Assembly: GCF_005863245.1 (NCBI RefSeq)
Contig: NZ_VBUT01000004.1
Coordinates: 434,001-498,000 of the forward strand
Length of the DNA: 64,000 bases
Direction of reading: 5' to 3'
Origin: Nocardia cyriacigeorgica
Lineage (GTDB): Bacteria > Actinomycetota > Actinomycetes > Mycobacteriales > Mycobacteriaceae
The notes under the pieces were generated by a model that made no database searches, was not told the origin of the DNA, and saw nothing but the letters and a program-made list of their open reading frames with translations. Positions within the stretch are counted from its first letter, which is position 1; each line of letters starts with the position of its first letter. Below are positions 46,011 to 56,126 of the stretch, in pieces. Both the position numbers and the translations under genes were made by a program.

Positions 46011-47411
46011 TCAGCCCACCCGGACCACACCGGTGACGGTGCCCTGGAAGAGCTTGCCGCTCTTGGTGATCAACGCCGACATCTGCAACGGATCACCGAC
46101 GATCGTCGGCGGCAGCACACTGTTGGCCAGTACGCCACCGGTTTCCGGGTCGATCACCGTCAGCGCATAACCATCCAGCGGCGTCGTCGTCGGCAGGCCG
46201 ATCCGCGACACGGTGTAGACCAGGCCGTCGGCGGTCGACAGGTGCGGCACCGCCGCGCTGCGCACCGCGCTGTCCCACACTGTGCGGCAACCGTTGTCGT
46301 CCACATCGACTCGGGTGAGCCCGCCGGTGAACGGCGCCGTCGGCGGCACCGCGGGACCCGCGTCCTCGGGCACGGCCGGATAGGGATAGCCATAGGTGCT
46401 CGCCACGAACACCGACCGGCCGATGCCGATCGGCGAATTCTCGCTGCCCGCACCGGCTTCGGTCAGCACCGGCTGCGTGCAGACCAACTCGCCACTGCCG
46501 GAGCGGAAGACCAGCAGCCGGACCCGGCCGTCGGCATTGTCGACGATGGTGAGGTAGTCGGCGCCGGTCCGCGGGCCGAAATAGGTGGGCGTGGAACCGG
46601 TCCCCCAACTCAACTGTCCCGGCTTGCGCGCCGAACCACGCTCATAGGGCGCGCGCCACAACACTTCCGGACCGGAACCGCTCGCCCGCAATTCGTAGAG
46701 GGCGTGCGTGGTGGCCACCGCGACCCGCCCGCTCGGCGCGGCGGAGATGCTGTTGGCCACCTGCTCACCGCCGGGCAGCGCCATCGCCGCCACCGAGCCG
46801 GAGGGCCGCACGAAGCCGGCCACCCCGCCGCCGGTGGCGAACCAGACATTGCCGGACCAATCCGGCACCAGCCCGGTGACGTTGTCGCCCGCCGGAATCG
46901 AGCCCGCCAGCGCCACCGTGGAATCGACCGAGAGTTGCCATCGTCCGGATTCGCTGCGGCGGTGCCCGATCCGCAGCAGGTCCCGGTTGCCGTCCACCAC
47001 CACCAGACGGTCGGCGTTGTCGAGGTAGGCGTATACGCCGCCGAGGAGACTGCCCTTGGTCAGCGGCAGCGAGGCCAGCGGCAGGCCGACCGGTGACTGC
47101 GGGTCGATCAGGAACACCGTCGGCTCGCGCCCGGCGACCGTGGTGCACAACGCCACCACCAGACCGTCGTTGCCCTGCAACAAGGTCGGGCAGGCGGCGG
47201 CCAGCGGATAGATCGTCACCGGATGCAGGCCGGTCCCTGGTCCGGCCAGCGGTGTCGCATCCGAGGAGCCCGCGTCACCGTGCATGGTCGCGGTGCCCAG
47301 CGGTCCCAGATGCGGATTGGGTGGTGCGAGCGGCCCCCATGCCGGTGCGGCGCTCGCGCTGCCCGCACTCATCAGGACACAGGTGGCGAGCAGGGCCAGT
47401 GGTGCGCGCAT
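46011..47411 (-). CDS. Secreted beta-propeller (PQQ-like) protein
   Basis: This 466-residue exported protein has a signal peptide at residues 1-21 (MRAPLALLATCVLMSAGSASA) after ATG 47411; an in-frame upstream ATG at 47462 would disrupt it. The mature part consists of repeating beta-strand units (GLVVALCTTVAGREPTVFLID, VWFATGGGVAGFVR, RVAVATTHALYELRASG) consistent with a six- or seven-bladed propeller of the PQQ-dehydrogenase-like type. No catalytic PQQ residues are evident. It may bind envelope ligands. It is divergent from the methyltransferase gene at 47564. Confidence 0.78.
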   Translation of the reverse strand: MRAPLALLATCVLMSAGSASAAPAWGPLAPPNPHLGPLGTATMHGDAGSSDATPLAGPGTGLHPVTIYPLAAACPTLLQGNDGLVVALCTTVAGREPTVFLIDPQSPVGLPLASLPLTKGSLLGGVYAYLDNADRLVVVDGNRDLLRIGHRRSESGRWQLSVDSTVALAGSIPAGDNVTGLVPDWSGNVWFATGGGVAGFVRPSGSVAAMALPGGEQVANSISAAPSGRVAVATTHALYELRASGSGPEVLWRAPYERGSARKPGQLSWGTGSTPTYFGPRTGADYLTIVDNADGRVRLLVFRSGSGELVCTQPVLTEAGAGSENSPIGIGRSVFVASTYGYPYPAVPEDAGPAVPPTAPFTGGLTRVDVDDNGCRTVWDSAVRSAAVPHLSTADGLVYTVSRIGLPTTTPLDGYALTVIDPETGGVLANSVLPPTIVGDPLQMSALITKSGKLFQGTVTGVVRVG

Positions 47412-47563
47412 GGCGACGCCTGTCGTTCGACTTGGCCGTCCTATTGGAGACGCTGACCTCAATGCGCCACGCCTATCGGCCGGAACCTACCGCGCGGGAA
47501 CAGTATTGCCGCAACGTCGATCACCGCCCGGTCGATCGCGCATGGCCCCGATACCATGGCCGC

Positions 47564-48214
47564 ATGAGTGGGCTCCGTGACCGCGTCCTGTCGACCGTCG
47601 CCGGCCAGCTCGGCAATCCGCACGGCCTGCTCGGCAAGGTCGTCGCGCCGGTATTGAACCGCGGCAACGGTCGCGCCATCACGGCAGCCGTCGACGCGGC
47701 CATCGAAGAACAGTCCGGCGCACCGGTCGTCGCCGATATCGGTTTCGGCGGCGGCACCGGCTTGCGGAAACTGCTGGATCGGGTGGGCGCCGATGGCGTC
47801 GTGCACGGCATCGAGATCTCCACCGACATGCTCGACCGGGCCGAATCCGGTTTCGCCGACGACATCGCGGCCGGCCGACTGCGCCTGGCCGAGGGCTCGC
47901 TCACCGCGCTGCCGCTCGAGACCGACAGCCTCGACGCCGCGATCACCTGCAACACCATCTATTTCGTCGACGACCTGCCCGCCGCCTGCACCGAAATGGC
48001 GCGAGTAGTCCGCCCCGGCGGCAGGCTCGTGATCGGCATCGGCGATCCGGACGCGATGCGAAAGCTGCCGTTCACCGGCTACGGATTCACGCTGCGCCCG
48101 GTCGCCGAGGTGATCGACACACTGGTCGCGGCCGGCTGCACGGTCGAGCACCGGCGGATCCCCAACCCGCCGATCCCGTTCCATCTGCTGATCGCCCGGC
48201 CCGCCGCGTCCTGA
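47564..48214 (+). CDS. SAM-dependent methyltransferase
   Basis: This 216-residue class I methyltransferase starts at ATG 47564. The SAM-binding motif I is VVADIGFGGGTGLRKLLD (residues about 52-69), and the acidic strand 2 end is in VHGIEISTDML. Motif II is SLDAAITCNTIYFVDD, and the post-motif VRPGGRLVIGIGD is also present. The acceptor is unknown. It has no signal peptide. The promoter region is shared with the divergent beta-propeller gene. It is followed by a convergent SDR with 14 bp between. Confidence 0.88.
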   Translation: MSGLRDRVLSTVAGQLGNPHGLLGKVVAPVLNRGNGRAITAAVDAAIEEQSGAPVVADIGFGGGTGLRKLLDRVGADGVVHGIEISTDMLDRAESGFADDIAAGRLRLAEGSLTALPLETDSLDAAITCNTIYFVDDLPAACTEMARVVRPGGRLVIGIGDPDAMRKLPFTGYGFTLRPVAEVIDTLVAAGCTVEHRRIPNPPIPFHLLIARPAAS

Positions 48215-48228
48215 CCGCACCGACGCCC

Positions 48229-48996
48229 TCACATGAGGGCGCCGCCGTCGACCCGGATCTCGGTGCCCGTCATGTAACGGCCGTCGTCGGAGGCGACCAT
48301 CGCGACGACGCCCGCGATGTCCTCCGGGCTGCCGAGCGCGCCGCCGTTGAGCCAGCCGGTCAGCCGCGCGAACAGGCTGGGATCGAAACCCTCCGGCTGC
48401 TCCAGGATCGATTTGGTGGTGATCCCGCTGGTGATACCCGCGGGCACGATGTTCACTGCGCGCAGGCCCTGCTTGGCGTATTCGAGCGCGATGGCGTGAG
48501 TGAAGCTGGCGACACCGCCCTTGGACGCCGCGTAGGCCGCCAGATACGGCGAACCCTGGAACGCCGCGGTCGACGACAGGTTGACCACCACGCCACGACC
48601 GGATTCGAGCAGCGCGGGCAGGGCGGCCTGCGTCATCAGGAAGGTGCCGGTGAGGTTCACCCGGATCACCGTGTCCCAGGCGTCGAGCGGCATCTCGTGG
48701 GTGCGGGCGGGGCGCAGGATGCCGGCGGAGTTCACCAGCACATCGAGCCCGCCGAGGAACTCGAGGGCCGTCGCGGTGCCGGTGCGCACCGAGTCCTGAT
48801 CGGCGATATCGAGCCGGACCGTCCGCAGTCGGTCGGCGGCGTCGCCTGCCTTGTCTGCGGTCGCGGCCAGGCCGGGCTCGTCGATGTCGACGGCCACCAA
48901 CTGGGCCCCCTCGTCGAGCAGTCGCAATGCGATGCCCTGTCCGATACCTGATCCGGCACCTGTTACCACCACCCGGCGGCCGTCAAATCTGCGCAT
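48229..48996 (-). CDS. SDR family oxidoreductase
   Basis: This 255-residue short-chain dehydrogenase has the NAD(P) motif TGAGSGIGQG (residues about 12-21), LVNSAG, and the catalytic YAASKGG. D37 of VAVDIDEPG points to NAD(H) preference. The C-terminal segment YMTGTEIRVDGGALM is classical. It starts at ATG 48996. The substrate is unknown. It is convergent with the methyltransferase and upstream of it lies about 290 bp before the oxidase gene. Confidence 0.87.
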   Translation of the reverse strand: MRRFDGRRVVVTGAGSGIGQGIALRLLDEGAQLVAVDIDEPGLAATADKAGDAADRLRTVRLDIADQDSVRTGTATALEFLGGLDVLVNSAGILRPARTHEMPLDAWDTVIRVNLTGTFLMTQAALPALLESGRGVVVNLSSTAAFQGSPYLAAYAASKGGVASFTHAIALEYAKQGLRAVNIVPAGITSGITTKSILEQPEGFDPSLFARLTGWLNGGALGSPEDIAGVVAMVASDDGRYMTGTEIRVDGGALM

Positions 48997-49291
48997 GCCA
49001 TGAATTAGAACAGGTTCTTATCGCGAGTCAACCCTGTTCAGCGAATTCCGCGGCGAGAAACTGAAACGCGTTCCATGACCACGACAGGGCCACCCGCGCC
49101 CCAGGTTCACCCCATCGACCGAGGCCGGACGCAGGCCACGATGAACTCCCCGACGGCGTGCCGCGTATCACACCTCAGCTCGGAGCAAGAGTTCGAGCGC
49201 AGCCCACCAGCTGCCAGGTGGGTGTCGCGGGAAGCCGGTGGTGGTGCCCGGCTTCGCATTCAGCGGGGGCCACACAATGCGGGAGAAAGTT

Positions 49292-50686
49292 ATGGCACGA
49301 ACACTGCACTCCGGTCTGGGCGCATTGCGTTCGATGATCAGCGGGCCGGTCCACGGCCCCGGCGACGCGGGCTACGACACCGCGCGCTCACTCTGGAACG
49401 GCGATATCGACAAGCACCCGGCGATGATCGCGGGCTGCCTGTCCGCCGACGATGTCTCCGCGGCCGTGTCCTTCGGGCGCGAACACGGACTCGAGATAGC
49501 CGTGCGCGGTGGCGGCCACGCCTTCAGCGGCTCCTCGTCCGTCGACGACGGGCTGATGATCAACCTCAGCGCGATGAATCAGGTCGTGGTCGACCCCGAG
49601 GTACAGCTCGCCAGGGTCGGCGGCGGCGCGACCATGGCGGACATGGATGCCGCCACCCAGGCTCACGGGCTGGCCGTGCCCGGCGGGACCATCAGCCATA
49701 CCGGCGTCGGGGGCCTGACTCTCGGCGGCGGAATGGGCTGGCTCACCCATACCTTCGGCCTGACCATCGACAATCTGGCCGCGGCGCAAGTCGTGCTGGC
49801 CGACGGCAGCATCGTGCGAGCATCCCAACAGGAGAACGCCGATCTGTTCTGGGGCCTGCGCGGCGGTGGCGGCAATTTCGGTGTGGTCACCGAGTTCGAG
49901 TTCCGGCTGCACCGGCTCGGACCGGAGATCCATTTCGGGCTGTTCTTCTGGGATCGCGCCGCGGGCGCCGACATGCTGCGGATGTGCCGCGAGTTCCTCC
50001 CGACCCTGCCCGAGCGCGCCGGCGCGCTGATGGCACTCGGCCTGTCCGCGCCGCCGGAGCCGTTCGTGCCCGAGCAGTACCACCTGATGCCGGGCTATGC
50101 GCTGCTGGTGGCCGGCTTCGGCACCGCCGACGAGCATGCGCGGATGGTCGCGCCGATCCGGGACGCGCTGCCGCCGCTGTTCGAATTCATCACGCCCATG
50201 CCCTACACGGCATTGCAGAGCCTGCTCGACAACGCCGCGCCCTGGGGAATTCTCGGATATGAGAAGGCCCTCGACATCGACGACATCTCCGACGAGGCGA
50301 TCACGGTCATCACCGACAGCATCGGAAAGAAGACCTCGCCGCTGTCGTTCATGCCGTGCTTCTGCCTCGACGGCGCGTTCTCCGCGGTCGGCGTCGACGA
50401 CACGGCCTTCGGCGGGGCGCGCGCACCGCATTACGTCGTGAACATCGCGGCCGTCGCCACCGAACCCGAAGTGCTCGCCACCGACAAACAATGGGCCAGG
50501 CAGACCTGGGAGACGCTGGAACCGCTGTCGTCGAACCCGGCCGGCTATATCAACTTCATGGCCGAACCCAGCGAGGAGCTGATCCGTAGGTCCTACGGTG
50601 CGAAGTACGCGAGACTGGCCGCGCTCAAGGCGAAGTACGACCCGGGCAACGTGCTGCACCGCAACGCCAACATCAAGCCGGCCTGA
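49292..50686 (+). CDS. FAD-linked oxidase, berberine bridge enzyme-like
   Basis: This 464-residue flavoprotein starts at ATG 49292 with GGAG 7 nt upstream; ATG 49277 is in frame but without a site. The FAD domain has the RGGGHAFSGSS motif, in which the histidine forms the covalent 8-alpha bond to FAD. The segment GGTISHTGVGGLTLGGG lacks the cysteine needed for a second covalent link, so a single attachment is expected. A BBE domain with the C-terminal YGAKYARLAALKAKYDPGNVLHRNANI is present. Members oxidise sugars or secondary metabolites and release hydrogen peroxide. There is no signal peptide. A strong hairpin follows. Confidence 0.9.
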   Translation: MARTLHSGLGALRSMISGPVHGPGDAGYDTARSLWNGDIDKHPAMIAGCLSADDVSAAVSFGREHGLEIAVRGGGHAFSGSSSVDDGLMINLSAMNQVVVDPEVQLARVGGGATMADMDAATQAHGLAVPGGTISHTGVGGLTLGGGMGWLTHTFGLTIDNLAAAQVVLADGSIVRASQQENADLFWGLRGGGGNFGVVTEFEFRLHRLGPEIHFGLFFWDRAAGADMLRMCREFLPTLPERAGALMALGLSAPPEPFVPEQYHLMPGYALLVAGFGTADEHARMVAPIRDALPPLFEFITPMPYTALQSLLDNAAPWGILGYEKALDIDDISDEAITVITDSIGKKTSPLSFMPCFCLDGAFSAVGVDDTAFGGARAPHYVVNIAAVATEPEVLATDKQWARQTWETLEPLSSNPAGYINFMAEPSEELIRRSYGAKYARLAALKAKYDPGNVLHRNANIKPA

Positions 50687-50697
50687 CCCGGAAACGA

Positions 50698-50737
50698 GAA
50701 AAGCCGCAGATCAGACGAATCTGATCTGCGGCTTTTC
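50698..50737. terminator. Perfect 18-bp bidirectional hairpin
   Basis: GAAAAGCCGCAGATCAGA (50698-50715) pairs perfectly with TCTGATCTGCGGCTTTTC (50720-50737) around CGAA. It has U-rich ends in both directions and lies between the oxidase gene and the convergent tRNA-Leu. Confidence 0.85.
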
Positions 50738-50745
50738 CGCATCTG

Positions 50746-50828
50746 TGGGCGAAGGGGGACTTGAACCCCCACGTCCCGAAGGACACTGGCACCTGAAGCC
50801 AGCGCGTCTGCCATTCCGCCACTCGCCC
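50746..50828 (-). tRNA. tRNA-Leu(CAG)
   Basis: On the minus strand an 83-nt class II tRNA folds well: acceptor GGGCGAG with TTCGCCC (one wobble), D-arm GGCGGAATGGCAGACGC, anticodon arm CTGGC-TTCAGGT-GCCAG with anticodon CAG, a long variable arm GTGTCCTTCGGGAC, and T-arm GGGGG-TTCAAGT-CCCCC. CCA is not encoded. The hairpin at 50698 lies just downstream. Confidence 0.95.
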
Positions 50829-51040
50829 GAGCGACTCGGAGACAGTATCACGGAGCCCGCCCGGATACGAAATCGCGGTCCACCCTCCGCGACGACCCGC
50901 GGGAACCCGCGGCGAGTTCCATCAGTTACAGGTGTAGACGATCGCGGATATCATGCAAAGAACGTGCTCGTTGAACGACACGCCACGTCCGCGTGTCGTC
51001 GTTGCGAATGAGGAGACATCTCACCGAAGGGAGGGCCGAG

Positions 51041-52492
51041 ATGGGCATCGTTTCGAGATTCGAGCGTCGCCTGCAAGGCGCCGTCGGTGATGTGTTCGCC
51101 AGGGTCTTCGGTGGGAGCGTCGTGCCGCAGGAGGTGGAGGCGGCGTTGCAGCGCGAGGCGGCCGATCACGTCCAGGAACTCGACGGTGGGCATCTGCTCG
51201 CACCCAACAGTTATGTGATCACGATCAACCCGTCGGATCATCAGCAGCTCGACGCCGATCACGACCTCACGACGCGCGCGTTCGCCAAGCATCTGCAGGA
51301 CTTCATCCGCGAACAAGGGTGGCAGACCTACGGCGAAGTACACGTGGCGTTCGAGGCATCCCCTACGCTGCACACCGGACAGTTCAGGGCGAGCGGCCGG
51401 GTCGATCCCGACGTCGGCCGTGCGGCTCCCGCAGCTCGCAGCCCGGAACCCCCGCCACAACGACCCGCACACCCGCAACCAGGAGCTGGCCCCATGACGC
51501 AGAACTCTGGCTACGACCCGAGCCGTGAGCCCGCGGAGTCCGATCCACGCAACCGCGGGTACGCACCCCCGCCCGCGGGACGCGGGCCGCAGAACGGCGC
51601 GTACCCCGAGGACTACGGTTCGGGCGCGCCCTACGGCGCGGGCGCCGACTACCGCGCGCCGGAGTCGCAGGGCTACAGCGACTACCAGGGTGGCGACTAC
51701 CAGAACGGCTACGACTACCAGCAGGGCGGTCAGCAGGCCTACGGCCAGCAGGGCGGCTACGGCGAACCGGGTTACGGCCAGGCCGAGCCGGGCTACGGTC
51801 AGCCCGGCTACGACCAGGGGTACCAGCAGCCCGGCTACGACCAGGGCTACGGCCAGCAAGGCGGCGGCTACTCCGAGCCGGGCTACGGTCAGCCCGGTTA
51901 CGCCGATCAGGGCTACGCCCCGGCCGCGGGCGGTCAGCAAAGCGCGGGACAACCCGGCTACGGCGAGCAGGCCTACGCCGACCCGGCCTACGGCGCCCAG
52001 CAGGGTTACGGCCCGCAGGGGGCCCAGCAGGGCTACGGCCAGCCCGGCTACGCCGATCAGGGCTACGCGGACCAGGGCTACGGCGATCAGGGCGGCTACG
52101 GCGAGGACCAGAACTACGGTCAGGCGTACTCCCAGCAGCCCGGTTACGGCGCGCAGGGTGGCTACGCGGGCGGTGGGTACGCCGCGGGCGCCGCGGCGGG
52201 TTCGGGGTATTCGGCAACCCTCCAGCTCGACGACGGCAGCGGCCGCACCTATCAGCTGCGTGAGGGAAGCAACATCATCGGCCGCGGCCAGGACGCGCAC
52301 TTCCGCCTGCCGGACACCGGTGTCTCGCGCAGGCACATCGAGGTCCGCTGGGACGGGCAGACCGCCATGCTGTCGGATCTCGGCTCGACCAACGGCACCC
52401 TGGTGAACGGTTCCCCGGTGCAAGACTGGCAGCTGGCCGACGGTGATGTGATCCGCGCCGGACATTCCGAGATCCTGATCCGCATCGTCTGA
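51041..52492 (+). CDS. fhaA: FhaA: FHA domain protein with DUF3662 and Tyr/Gly/Gln repeats
   Basis: This 483-residue reader of phospho-threonine starts at ATG 51041 with AAGGGAGG upstream. The N-terminal DUF3662 domain (residues 1-125) is [23 protein letters not shown] followed by [14 protein letters not shown] long low-complexity region (about 155-385) is built of [17 protein letters not shown] units with dozens of tyrosines. The C-terminal FHA domain has [24 protein letters not shown] and [12 protein letters not shown], which supply the Arg, Ser and His contacts for phospho-threonine. In mycobacteria FhaA binds phosphorylated MviN and links the kinases to peptidoglycan synthesis. It heads this kinase/cell-wall cluster. 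Confidence 0.95.
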   Translation: MGIVSRFERRLQGAVGDVFARVFGGSVVPQEVEAALQREAADHVQELDGGHLLAPNSYVITINPSDHQQLDADHDLTTRAFAKHLQDFIREQGWQTYGEVHVAFEASPTLHTGQFRASGRVDPDVGRAAPAARSPEPPPQRPAHPQPGAGPMTQNSGYDPSREPAESDPRNRGYAPPPAGRGPQNGAYPEDYGSGAPYGAGADYRAPESQGYSDYQGGDYQNGYDYQQGGQQAYGQQGGYGEPGYGQAEPGYGQPGYDQGYQQPGYDQGYGQQGGGYSEPGYGQPGYADQGYAPAAGGQQSAGQPGYGEQAYADPAYGAQQGYGPQGAQQGYGQPGYADQGYADQGYGDQGGYGEDQNYGQAYSQQPGYGAQGGYAGGGYAAGAAAGSGYSATLQLDDGSGRTYQLREGSNIIGRGQDAHFRLPDTGVSRRHIEVRWDGQTAMLSDLGSTNGTLVNGSPVQDWQLADGDVIRAGHSEILIRIV

Positions 52493-52693
52493 TCCCGTAA
52501 GCTCGCGATGCAGGTCACGACATGACTGTCCGGAATTGGGCGGTCGTGGCGTGTCCGTATCGGCTGACGGCCCTATGATGTGCCCACACACGCGAGGCAC
52601 CGCATACGGAGCCGGCAAGACCAGCACAGCGGTGGGGGTGGGTCGAACCACACCTACGGCACCGACACACGGTCGAACAGGAGGTGGAGCGCC

Positions 52694-53161
52694 GTGCAGG
52701 GACTGATCCTGCAGCTGACCCGTGCGGGCTTCCTGCTGCTGTTGTGGCTGTTCGTGTGGGCGGTGCTGCGAACCTTGCGCAGCGACATCTACGCGGCCTC
52801 CGGCATCCGGGTCCAGCCGAGGGCCGCGCGCGGTCCCGCGGTACTGCCGTCCCTGCGCCGAGGCCAGAAGGGCGCCAAATATCTTGTGGTGACTCAAGGT
52901 TCACTAGCCGGCACCCGCATCACCCTCGGCACCCAACCGGTGCTGATCGGCCGTGCGGACGATTCCACGCTGGTACTCACCGATGACTACGCTTCCACCA
53001 GACATGCGCGGCTGTCACAGCGTGGTGACGACTGGTACGTCGAGGATCTCGGCTCGACGAACGGTACGTATCTCGACCGCGCGAAGGTCACCACCGCTGT
53101 CCGTGTTCCGCTCGGCGCTCCCGTCCGGGTCGGCAAAACTGTGATCGAGCTCCGATCGTGA
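52694..53161 (+). CDS. fhaB: FhaB (FipA): FHA domain membrane protein
   Basis: This 155-residue protein, the same length as the mycobacterial one, starts at GTG 52694 (ACAGGAGG upstream). A membrane helix at the N-terminus (GLILQLTRAGFLLLLWLFVWAVL) leads to a basic linker and the FHA domain: LIGRADDSTLVLTDDYASTRHARL and [12 protein letters not shown]. It recognises phosphorylated partners of PknA/PknB in cell division. The preceding 200 bp contain no gene. It overlaps pstP by 4 bp. Confidence 0.95.
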   Translation: MQGLILQLTRAGFLLLLWLFVWAVLRTLRSDIYAASGIRVQPRAARGPAVLPSLRRGQKGAKYLVVTQGSLAGTRITLGTQPVLIGRADDSTLVLTDDYASTRHARLSQRGDDWYVEDLGSTNGTYLDRAKVTTAVRVPLGAPVRVGKTVIELRS

Positions 53162-54639
53162 CACTTGTTCTCCGCTACGCAGCGCGCAGCGACCGCGGTC
53201 TGGTCCGGGCCAACAACGAAGATTCCGTGTACGCGGGTGCCCGCCTGCTCGCCCTCGCCGACGGCATGGGCGGACACGCGGCGGGCGAAGTGGCCTCGCA
53301 GCTGATGATCGCGGCGCTCGCCCACCTCGACGACGACGAACCGGGCGACGATCTGCTCGGCAAGCTCGACCGCGCCACCCGTGAGGGCAACGCGGCCATC
53401 GCCGACCAGGTCGAGGAGGAACCCGAGCTCGACGGCATGGGCACCACGCTCACCGCCATGCTGTTCGCCGGGAAGAAACTCGGCCTGGTGCACATCGGCG
53501 ATTCGCGCGCCTACATGCTGCGCGACGGCGAGCTCACCCAGATCACCAGGGACGACACCTTCGTCCAATCACTGGTCGACGAGGGCCGGATCACCCCGGA
53601 GCAGGCACACACTCATCCGCAGCGTTCGCTGATCATGCGGGCGCTCACCGGTAACGAGATCGAGCCGACGCTGGTGATGCGGGAGGCGCGCGCAGGCGAC
53701 CGGTACCTGCTGTGCTCGGACGGGCTCTCGGATGTGGTCAGCGATGAGACCATCGCCAACACCATGCGCGAGGGCAGCACCGACGAATGCGCCGACCGGT
53801 TGATCGAACTCGCGCTGCGCAGCGGCGGGCCCGACAACGTCACGGTGGTCGTCGCCGACGTCATCGATCTGGATTACGGGCAGAGCCATCCCATCGTGGC
53901 GGGCGCGGCGTCCGGCCAGGACGAGGACACTCCGCCGCCTAACACCGCCGCGGGCCGGGCCGCCGCCATGCGCCCGCCGCGTGCGGCGCCGCGCCGGGCC
54001 GCCACCGCGCCGGAACCGCCGCCCGCGGCGAAATCGCATAAGCTGCGCTGGATTCTGCTCGCGGTCGCGCTGGTGGCAGCGGTGGGCGTCGGCCTGCTGG
54101 TCGGGTACAAGATGATCCGGTCCAACTACTACGTCGGCGCCGACAACGATCGCGTCGTCGTCATGCGCGGGCTGCCCGGCTCGATCCTCGGCTATTCGAT
54201 CCATGAGGTCGACCTGGTCGGCTGTGTCGCCGCCGACGGCAAGCTGACGCTGGTCGGCGCCGATGCGGACATGCCCGCCGATTGCCAGGAGCTGAAGGTC
54301 GAAGACCTCAAGCAGACCGGACGCGATCAGGTGGACAAGGGCCTGCCGCCCGGTTCGCTGGACAAGGCCAAGGACCAGATGGCCGTGCTGGCCGACCGGG
54401 AACTGCTGCCGCCGTGCGACACCAAGAGCTCGGTGCCGCAGCCCGGTGTCGTCGCGCCGCCGGTTGTTCCGCCGACCGCGCCCGCTCCGACCACCACCAC
54501 CGCGCCGCCCCCGGCTCCGGCACCCAATGGTGAAGGCGCGCCGCCGGCCTCGGCCACCCCGACGCCCGCGCCGCCGACCACCACGGCTCCGCCGACCCAG
54601 CCCCAGACCGCGGGGGAGAACTGCCGGGTGACGGACTGA
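53158..54639 (+). CDS. pstP: PstP: PP2C-type Ser/Thr phosphatase
   Basis: This 493-residue phosphatase removes phosphate from PknA/PknB and their substrates. The catalytic domain (1-235) has [31 protein letters not shown] with metal-binding Asp and Gly, DSRAYML and [10 protein letters not shown] juxtamembrane linker (residues 250-300) precedes one membrane helix ([22 protein letters not shown]). The external part (330-493) ends in a Pro/Thr/Ala-rich tail. The start is GTG 53158, overlapping fhaB. A threonine-rich extracellular tail is typical, but the length of the Pro/Thr stretch is notable. Confidence 0.96.
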   Translation: MTLVLRYAARSDRGLVRANNEDSVYAGARLLALADGMGGHAAGEVASQLMIAALAHLDDDEPGDDLLGKLDRATREGNAAIADQVEEEPELDGMGTTLTAMLFAGKKLGLVHIGDSRAYMLRDGELTQITRDDTFVQSLVDEGRITPEQAHTHPQRSLIMRALTGNEIEPTLVMREARAGDRYLLCSDGLSDVVSDETIANTMREGSTDECADRLIELALRSGGPDNVTVVVADVIDLDYGQSHPIVAGAASGQDEDTPPPNTAAGRAAAMRPPRAAPRRAATAPEPPPAAKSHKLRWILLAVALVAAVGVGLLVGYKMIRSNYYVGADNDRVVVMRGLPGSILGYSIHEVDLVGCVAADGKLTLVGADADMPADCQELKVEDLKQTGRDQVDKGLPPGSLDKAKDQMAVLADRELLPPCDTKSSVPQPGVVAPPVVPPTAPAPTTTTAPPPAPAPNGEGAPPASATPTPAPPTTTAPPTQPQTAGENCRVTD

Positions 54640-56126
54640 TGTCCGCACCGGCACCACCGTCCGCCGGGGCCTATCCGAGTCCCCCGGGCGGCTTCGCTCC
54701 CGCGCCTGCGCCGAGCACCAGACGCAACAACGAGCTGTTGTTGCTCGGCTTCGCGGCAGTGGTCACCACCGCGTCGCTGTTCCTGGTCGAGGCCAGCCAG
54801 GAGCAGTCGATCACCTGGGATATCGCCAAGTACGGTCTGGCCTACCTCGCTCTGTTCGCGATCGCGCATCTGGCGATCCGTCGCTTCGCCCCCTTCGCCG
54901 ACCCGCTGCTGCTGCCCATCGTCGCGCTGCTCAACGGTCTCGGCCTGGTGCTGATCCACCGACTCGACCTGGCCGATCAGCAGACCGCGGCCTACAACGA
55001 CTGGCCGATCCCCTCCCCCGACGCCACCCAGCAGATCCTGTGGACGGCGCTGGGCACGATCGTGTTCATCACCTTGCTGATCGTGCTGCGCGACTACCGC
55101 ACGCTGGCCCGCTACAGCTACACCCTCGGCCTGATCGGGCTGGTCGCGCTGGCGATCCCGGCCCTGCTGCCGAGCCGATTCTCCGAAACCAACGGCGCCA
55201 AGATCTGGATCCGGCTGCCGGGTTTCAGCATGCAGCCCGGCGAGTTCGCCAAGATCCTGCTGATCATCTTCTTCGCCTCGGTGCTGGTGGCCAAGCGCGA
55301 TCTGTTCACCGCCGCGGGCAAGCATTTCCTCGGCATGGAGTTCCCCAGGGCCCGCGATCTCGGCCCGATCCTCGCGGTGTGGATCGTGTGCATCGGGGTG
55401 CTGGTGTTCGAGAAGGATCTCGGCACCTCGCTGCTGATCTTCGGCACCGTGCTGGTGATGCTCTACATCGCCACCGAGCGGGTGGGCTGGCTGATCATCG
55501 GCGGCGGGCTGCTCGCACTCGGATTCGTCTTCGCCTATCAGCTGTTCGGGCACGTGCGGGTGCGGGTGGAAACCTGGCTGCATCCTTTCGACGACTACAA
55601 CAACACCGGCTACCAGATCTCGCAGTCGCTGTTCGGGCTCGCTACCGGCGGACTGGCGGGCACCGGCCTCGGCAGCGGCCGGCCCTCACAGGTGCCCTTC
55701 GCCAAGACCGACTTCATCGTCACCACCATCGGTGAGGAACTGGGCCTGATCGGCCTGACCGCGGTGCTGATCCTGTTCCTGGTGTTCATCACCCGCGGTA
55801 TGCGCACCGCGCTCGCGGTGCGCGACAGCTTCGGCAAGCTGCTGGCCGCCGGGCTGTCGTTCACCATCGCGGTGCAGCTGTTCGTGGTGGTCGGCGGCGT
55901 CACCAAGCTGATCCCGCTGACGGGTCTGACCACACCGTTCGTGTCCTACGGTGGTTCGTCGCTGCTGGCCAACTACGCGCTGCTGGCCCTGCTGATCAAG
56001 ATCTCCGACGCGGCCCGCGCGCCCGCGCCGGTCCGCAAGAAGGAAGTCGCACCGCCGCCGATCGCCGAGGCGCCGACCGAGATGATGCGGCGGGATCAGA
56101 ACCGTCAGGAAGGGGGGCCGAGGTAG
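54639..56126 (+). CDS. rodA: RodA: SEDS family peptidoglycan glycosyltransferase
   Basis: This 495-residue SEDS glycosyltransferase polymerises lipid II for cell elongation, with PbpA as partner transpeptidase. It has about ten membrane helices, with the conserved [19 protein letters not shown] and [19 protein letters not shown] segments near the C-terminus. [24 protein letters not shown] (around residue 190-213) carries the catalytic-region residues. It starts at ATG 54639, sharing one base with the pstP stop (TGATG). The N-terminal 25 residues are Pro/Ala-rich and cytoplasmic. Confidence 0.95.
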   Translation: MSAPAPPSAGAYPSPPGGFAPAPAPSTRRNNELLLLGFAAVVTTASLFLVEASQEQSITWDIAKYGLAYLALFAIAHLAIRRFAPFADPLLLPIVALLNGLGLVLIHRLDLADQQTAAYNDWPIPSPDATQQILWTALGTIVFITLLIVLRDYRTLARYSYTLGLIGLVALAIPALLPSRFSETNGAKIWIRLPGFSMQPGEFAKILLIIFFASVLVAKRDLFTAAGKHFLGMEFPRARDLGPILAVWIVCIGVLVFEKDLGTSLLIFGTVLVMLYIATERVGWLIIGGGLLALGFVFAYQLFGHVRVRVETWLHPFDDYNNTGYQISQSLFGLATGGLAGTGLGSGRPSQVPFAKTDFIVTTIGEELGLIGLTAVLILFLVFITRGMRTALAVRDSFGKLLAAGLSFTIAVQLFVVVGGVTKLIPLTGLTTPFVSYGGSSLLANYALLALLIKISDAARAPAPVRKKEVAPPPIAEAPTEMMRRDQNRQEGGPR

